A stretch of 64,000 nucleotides of DNA, taken from assembly GCA_963675135.1 (NCBI GenBank), contig OY776124.1, positions 19,900,066-19,964,065 on the forward strand, written 5' to 3'. Made by a program: the position numbers and the translations under genes. Positions 58,754 through 64,000 of this stretch are shown piece after piece (the first letter of the stretch is position 1; each line of letters starts with the position of its first letter). Origin of the DNA: Galeopsis tetrahit. Lineage: Eukaryota; Streptophyta; Magnoliopsida; Lamiales; Lamiaceae. The notes beneath the pieces are model-generated. The model did no database searches. It saw only the letters and a list, made by a program, of their open reading frames with translations, and was not told the origin of the DNA.

Positions 58754-60186
58754 GTATACCCTAACATTTAACAATAAAAACTTCATTTACTCTACTAGAC
58801 ATGTTTATTCTCTAGTACATTAAAATTAGGATTCATTTCTTGCCGCAAATATTCACTTGTGGCATACCATATTTCAATGGATTGGCGTAGTTTTTCTACC
58901 GCGTGTACAAATTTTAAACATTTTATGATAATTTTATTTATGTAGAAGACTATAATATGAGAGAAACAAAAAACGAATACATGAGTGTCTTCATGGGACG
59001 AAGGGAGTGTAATTTTTAATATAAATACTCCTTCCGTCTCTCGTAAAGCTATATATTTTTATCATTTTTGACGCTCCTAGACAAAGTTACCTTAATTCTC
59101 AATTACACATTAAATATTATATTTCTTAAAACATATCATGTGCAAACAATAATTTTTTATTTAACTGCAAACGGGGGAGTATATTATAAAGGACCAGAAT
59201 TTGATATATAAAAATGATGAAAATTGGAGATTTGGCGAAACTCCCAAATTCTTTTTCATTGTGCAAGCCAAATATGTGGCTTTCCTGTGAAAAAAGAGAA
59301 AAATTGTAAAAAATCAACGTTGAAAATTGATCGATAAAGTAGAAACATTAAGAATTTATTTTGGAATACGAACTACAAATGAAATTATCGTTTAAAAAAA
59401 TTCACTGAAAAAAGAGAAAAATTTCCCAAAATCAACGTTGAAAATTGATAAAGTTGAAACATTATGAATTTATTTTGGAATACGAACTACAAATGGAATT
59501 ATCATTTAAAAATATCAATTTAGCCATTTGGGCGATTGATTTTGTGTGGTGTGGGTTATTTGGAAATGGAGGAATCAAGTGATTTCCAATGGAGGAAGGT
59601 GGATTAAGGACAAAATTGCGCGTGGATGAAATTAAGAGTAGATTCTGGAGATGTTTTTGCAAGCAATTTAATTCGCTTAAATCCATCTTTTCATTCAGAG
59701 ATTGGTTGTGCAAACCATATCGACAGCCTCGTGTTGTAGGAGAAACTTTCATCTGCTGCATAATTTATTTCACACTGCAAGGCCTTCGTTTCTGTTGGTA
59801 TAATTAGTAAACAATTTTTTATTAATCCTCAAGTAAACAGAGCGTGCAGCTCACGCGATTATTCTTTTAAAAATCTAACGAAAATATCACAAGGGACCAA
59901 AAATGATGGGAAAAGGACCACATTTGAAGAGGAGGCATTAATTGTTACGGGACTAAAAGTGCCCATATATAAACGATTTACTGAGAAATATGTCTAAGTT
60001 AGGTACAGTATTAAAAATGAAATTATCTCATATTTTAACTAGCAATTATTTTTAGGACATGAAGATAAAAATAATTAAATTCAACAAATTGTGTAACGCC
60101 AACAAAATAAAGAAAATTGTACTCCGTTATATTATAAAAGTTGGAGCTTATTGAGGTGATACATGATATAGAGTTAAGTAATTAAA

Positions 60187-60527
60187 TTAGCATTGATATG
60201 CGCAAGAACAATAAGTTTGACCGCCATGTGTTTGTCCACAAAAACTCCAAACATATAAATCATAATACTTTTTTATGCACGGCTGTTCACATGATGTTGC
60301 AATACTTGGGTCGCATGATGCTTCTATATCTCTCTTACACTCCGACGTCCCACAAACCAAACTATCTGAAATTTTTAATATTCAAACAAATTAATTATAA
60401 TTAGACGTCAATATATTTAATTAATTATATTAAAATTTTGTTATTAATTATAAATAAATGTGATACCTGATGCAAGAGCCATCATGAGGACAACTACCAA
60501 AATAACTGGGTGCAAATGTTTTGCCAT
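60187..60527 (-). CDS. Defensin-like peptide, array copy 7
   Basis: Exons 60527-60467 and 60365-60187. Same protein as copies 3 and 5. Its coding part is short-unit type, but its upstream region switches to long-unit type between about 60573 and 60720. This gene therefore has a promoter combination different from copies 3 and 5. Confidence 0.8.
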
Positions 60528-61797
60528 TGACAACACAATCTAGCTTTTCACTTAACAAGTTTTTTTTTTTTTAAGAGAGACAACTAATTTTCACTTGTTG
60601 ATATTCTCAATAGTGATTTCAATATATATTTATAGTGAAAGATAATTATACGTTTCTCTTTAATTATTTTTTTATTAATTAATGAAATGTTATTAACTGT
60701 TGAATGATCTGATTGTAGGATTAATTAACTAGGATTTACGCACGACAATTAATTTGTATTTAATGTTCCAAGGCAATACATGCTGTCATACTTTTCTTAA
60801 TTCCTCACACTAATTAATCCACTAACTAACCATAATACAACTCTATTTGACATAAAGTACTTCTCCACCTACCCCTACTTTTTCAATTCATATCCAAACA
60901 CAATTACTATTCATAGATTACATATCTTCATCCATATTTTTTCCATCTCCATTTTCATCCAATCTATCACAAATATTTGGTGTCTTAATTAATTACTTTA
61001 TTGGGATTACTCTAATTAAGGTACATTTATCTCCCTGTTAAATTTTACACTCTAGTTCAATTTTTTTTGTTTGAGTTACTATTAAGTTCAAGATGACACC
61101 TAATTATACAATTATACCCTTTAAGCTTAAAATTATGATTAGTCGACAATTGTCTAACAAAATCCAACCTCAATCCCGTAAAAGAAACATGCATTTACTC
61201 ACTTACCAAAACCCACGAATTTAAAAAAAAAAAAAAACAACAAAAAAATAGAAAGAGTTTACTCATTTACCAAAACCCGCGAATTTCCCAAAAAAAAAAA
61301 AAGAAATAATTTACTAACATACCAAAACCCACAAATTTCCAAAAAAATTAGAAAAAATTTACTCGCTCACCAAAACCCATGCACGAATTTCCAAAAAAAT
61401 TGAAAATAATTTACTCTCTTGCCAAAACCCATAAATTATTAAAAAAAATTAAAAAGAATTTACTCTTTACCAAAACACACGAATTTAAAAAAAAAAAAAA
61501 AGATTGATGATCACGAAAGGAGAGTGACACGTGAATGGAACGCGGGGGAAAATACACGTGTATGTGATTTTCAAACTATATGCAGAAATAAGATAAGCTA
61601 GCCCTTTTTATACTCCTTAAAACAACAAAGTAAATCACTAATTATACTCACACAAAAACAATGTCTATGTCAACTCTAATGAATAATTCTTAAACTAAAA
61701 CAAATGCTTATGTTATAGATCAAAACAATTTTATGCAATATCAAGTATGAGCAAGTTATGCATTATCATGTAATAAATAAGCTATAAATAAGTGCAA

Positions 61798-63584
61798 TAA
61801 GTAAAAGAGAAAATTTATAAAAAATACCATTTAGGCACCTAGCTTCTTAAATAAAGACAACTTTTATAATCTTTTTAAAAAAGGACAAAAACATGTGTAA
61901 ATAACCATTTATGCCCTTACATTTAAATTTGAAGAATAACTATTTAATTTATATAATAATGGAACAAGTCATACATTCCATATATTTCGCCAGCATTCTG
62001 TTTAATATCACGCATATGGAAATAAGAATCTCACCTTCCTTATTTCGTTTGCAATCTGCACGATTCATACGAATTTTCAATTAAAGCAATCCTAATTTCC
62101 CAAAAAACGCCTTAATTCAGAATTCCTCGTCCCTCAGAATCTGTTTATCGTGTTCTGCATTTTTTCTAGTTTATTGCATCGCCTTCTTTTCTAGTTTATC
62201 GTCCCTCAGAATCTGTTTAAATCATACACATTTTTATCAGGATTTCAAAACTCAAAATTTTAAAAATCAAATTTCAAACTGTCGAAACCCCGAATCTAAT
62301 TTAGAAAAAGTATAGCCTTTAATCACGCGATCAAGACACTGGACTTTTTCTCTTATTTCCACTCCCAGTTTCTTTCATGGTGCCGGGCCGGCCATTATCA
62401 GAAAATATCATAAATTAAACCCCTACCTTTGAAATATCATAAATCCCCATGATCGCAAATCTCGATTAGGTTTCATCAATTGATGAAACGCATCTCATTC
62501 GTCTCCTAACTCGCCGATGGATTTCACCGAATTGGAAGCAATCGAGGGTTTGCGTTGGTCGTGGCATTCATGGCCCACTTCCTGGCCCGAAGTTCACCGA
62601 CTGCACATGATCAAGAGACTTTCCACGCGATCGTTTCTTTATATTCCTAGGGGATTCAAACTTCATCGATTTCTTCATTATGGATGACGGATGCGAAGCC
62701 GCCGGAGATATAGTAGAAACTTTTAATTCCAAGGGTCAGATGAAGAGTTTTGCCAAGGGTATGATTTTTAATTCCACACGTAGACACATAATTTGCAAAG
62801 AATTTAGGATTTTTTGAGATGATTTTAATTTAGGTTCAATTTGCTCCGTTTTCGTGTAATTGTGATGATTTACGTGCGCGTTGCTGAAATGTAGTTCATG
62901 ATTATTTGTTATTGGTTTGGTCAAGGGATAATGCATATCTTATTTTGCATATGTATACGTATTTTTGCATAATCACATTATAATATGAAGACATCGTACT
63001 ATTTTTTCTGCATTATTCATTTTATTATGCATTTTTAGATTTCATTGTTCTGCATTATTTATTTTATTATGCAGTTTTAGATTTCATTGTTCTGCATTAC
63101 TCATTTTATTATGCAGATTTAGCTTTTATATTACTTTTCCAACCATGGTCTAGGGAGCAAAATGTTCTTCTCACTTCTCACTTCGTCTTCTTCCGTACTT
63201 CACGGTTTCCTTTCTTCACAAATTGGAAAACCCCAAAATTCTGCACAAAATTAAGCTCTTCTGACCGGTGTTAATTAATTTTAGGAAGGTTTTAATTAAT
63301 TGCGTAATTCTTGGAATTAATGAGCTGATAGAGTCAGCTTTTAATTTCAAACATTTGGTTTTAATTAATTGCGTAATTCTTGGAATTAATGAGCTGATAG
63401 AGTCAGCTTTAAATTTCAAACATTTAAAGAATTTCTCCATATTAATTCCGAATTTTATGTATTAAGGGCATGATGGTACATTTATGTGCCATTTTGTCCT
63501 TATTCTGAAACTATTTTGAATCATGTCTTTATTTAATAAAACACTAGGTGAAATGACCTTTTATGTGAAATCCCCTAAGTAAAA
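61798..63584. mobile_element. Pack-MULE-like insertion, unit 7
   Basis: Element 61807-63575, in the unit that by alternation should have been short. SEC23-like fragment at 62517-62687; shares the Arg5Cys change with unit 4. Confidence 0.8.
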
Positions 63585-64000
63585 AACACAAGATCTATGG
63601 TGGTTCGGAGGCTAAACTGCTCCTACGTCCACTTTCCGTAATTTAAGTACAAGATAATTCCTTAATCATTCGGAATTAACTTGTGTTATAGTGCCAGCAA
63701 GGTGCACTCTCCTCTTCTTCCTCTTCTTGTTCGTCTCTCTAGCTAGATTTTTTTACAACCAACACTTGTTGTAATACTCTCAAACTCTCAAACTCAAAAA
63801 ACTCTCAAATATCTCAAAGCGAAAGTAGGGTTTTGTTCTTTTTCACCAACTAATGTGATATCCATTACAATTAAGATCAAAGTAAGACTAGAATATTACT
63901 TGCTAGCTAGGCTTAGGATAATAATGTATTTCTGCCTAGTGAGAACTATAGATAACACTCAATGATTTGCTTAAAAGCTTAGTACGATTAATGCTTGAGT

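Larger units (their letters stand above)
53702..60070. repeat. Array unit 6 (long, mosaic)
   Basis: Insertion at 55442-57210; minisatellite 54827-55137. Mixes long-type markers with the short-type CTCCACATACC near 54500, which suggests past conversion. Confidence 0.9.
27185..64000. repeat. Tandem array of 4.59/6.37-kb units carrying defensin-like genes
   Basis: Head-to-tail units start at 27185, 31776, 38143, 42732, 49110, 53702 and 60071 (anchor ATAATTAAATTC), giving periods 4591, 6367, 4589, 6378, 4592 and 6369. Units differ by scattered substitutions and homopolymer lengths. The 1.78-kb length difference is one transposon insertion plus its 9-bp duplication. Short and long units alternate up to unit 6; unit 7 is long out of turn. 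The array leaves the window on the right. Confidence 0.95.
60071..64000. repeat. Array unit 7 (long, hybrid, cut by window end)
   Basis: The gene end matches units 3 and 5 (Pro7 and AATAAG; 13-base T run as in unit 3). From 60720 onward every marker checked is long-type (GTAGGATTAATT, CTGTCATAC, GTAAAAGAAAC) and the Mutator-like insertion is present (61807-63575). Minisatellite 61194-61502. The window ends before the SINE. Confidence 0.9.

Noticed and set aside
27301..60527. Assigning the peptide to a self-incompatibility determinant
   Set aside because: Some male or female determinants are small cysteine-rich peptides, but neither partner genes nor diverged alleles are visible here, so there is no support.
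27185..64000. CRISPR-like or satellite-like regular repeats
   Set aside because: Units are kilobases long and contain a gene and transposons; there is no short repeat/spacer pattern, and the window is plant nuclear DNA.
27185..64000. Ribosomal DNA array
   Set aside because: No rRNA-like conserved sequence in the units; AT-rich with a peptide gene and transposable elements.

Overview
The window is nuclear DNA of a flowering plant, most likely a eudicot. The evidence is nested Ty1/copia LTR retrotransposons with plant-type gag and pol, a tRNA-derived SINE, Stowaway-like MITEs, a Mutator-like element carrying plant gene fragments, and a two-exon defensin-like gene with plant-type GT-AG splicing. 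No species can be named from the sequence alone, and nothing bacterial is present.

Region 1 (1-27184) is a retrotransposon nest. Sirevirus-like copia element A occupies 1-4280 and resumes at 17892-19172. Element B (4281-17891) sits inside A's post-pol ORF and is bounded by the 5-bp duplication GTGGA. Element C (LTR 19173-19931, then PBS, a long gag and the start of protease) also interrupts A. Element D (LTR 22755-24494, then gag, protease and half an integrase) interrupts C's protease. All four are broken by stops, frameshifts or deletions. A's reverse transcriptase has also lost two catalytic aspartates. B's 5' LTR is scrambled by an inverted copy of itself plus 283 bp of the flanking A sequence.

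Region 2 (27185-64000, running off the window) is a highly homogeneous head-to-tail array of six complete units and one partial unit. Units are 4.59 kb (short: 1, 3, 5) or 6.37 kb (long: 2, 4, 6 and, out of turn, 7). Each unit carries on the minus strand an intact two-exon gene for a 79-residue secreted cysteine-rich peptide with the spacing of plant defensin-like (DEFL) proteins. That makes seven intact copies differing by only a few residues. The gene was found by reading the minus strand and splicing by eye, because its exons are too short to show as ORFs.

Behind each gene the unit carries a TATA box, an A-rich minisatellite, a CACGTG pair, an LTR-like antisense segment, a SINE with its target duplication, a solo LTR nested in a MITE-like element, a Stowaway-like MITE and a 118-bp duplication. 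Long units differ from short ones by one 1769-bp Mutator-like insertion with 9-bp TAAGTAAAA duplications, and the short units preserve the empty site. That element holds a fragment resembling the first exon of a plant SEC23 gene (COPII coat) and a second unidentified exon-like fragment, so it is Pack-MULE-like.

The inferred history is: a unit with a DEFL gene collected SINE, LTR and MITE insertions; it was duplicated; one copy received the Pack-MULE; and the short+long dimer was then amplified. Unit 7 is a hybrid, with a short-type gene end and a long-type body, which shows unequal exchange or conversion inside the array. The junction with element D at 27185 is abrupt. The array is the most interesting part of the window: multicopy, near-identical defensin-like genes amplified together with their transposon cargo.
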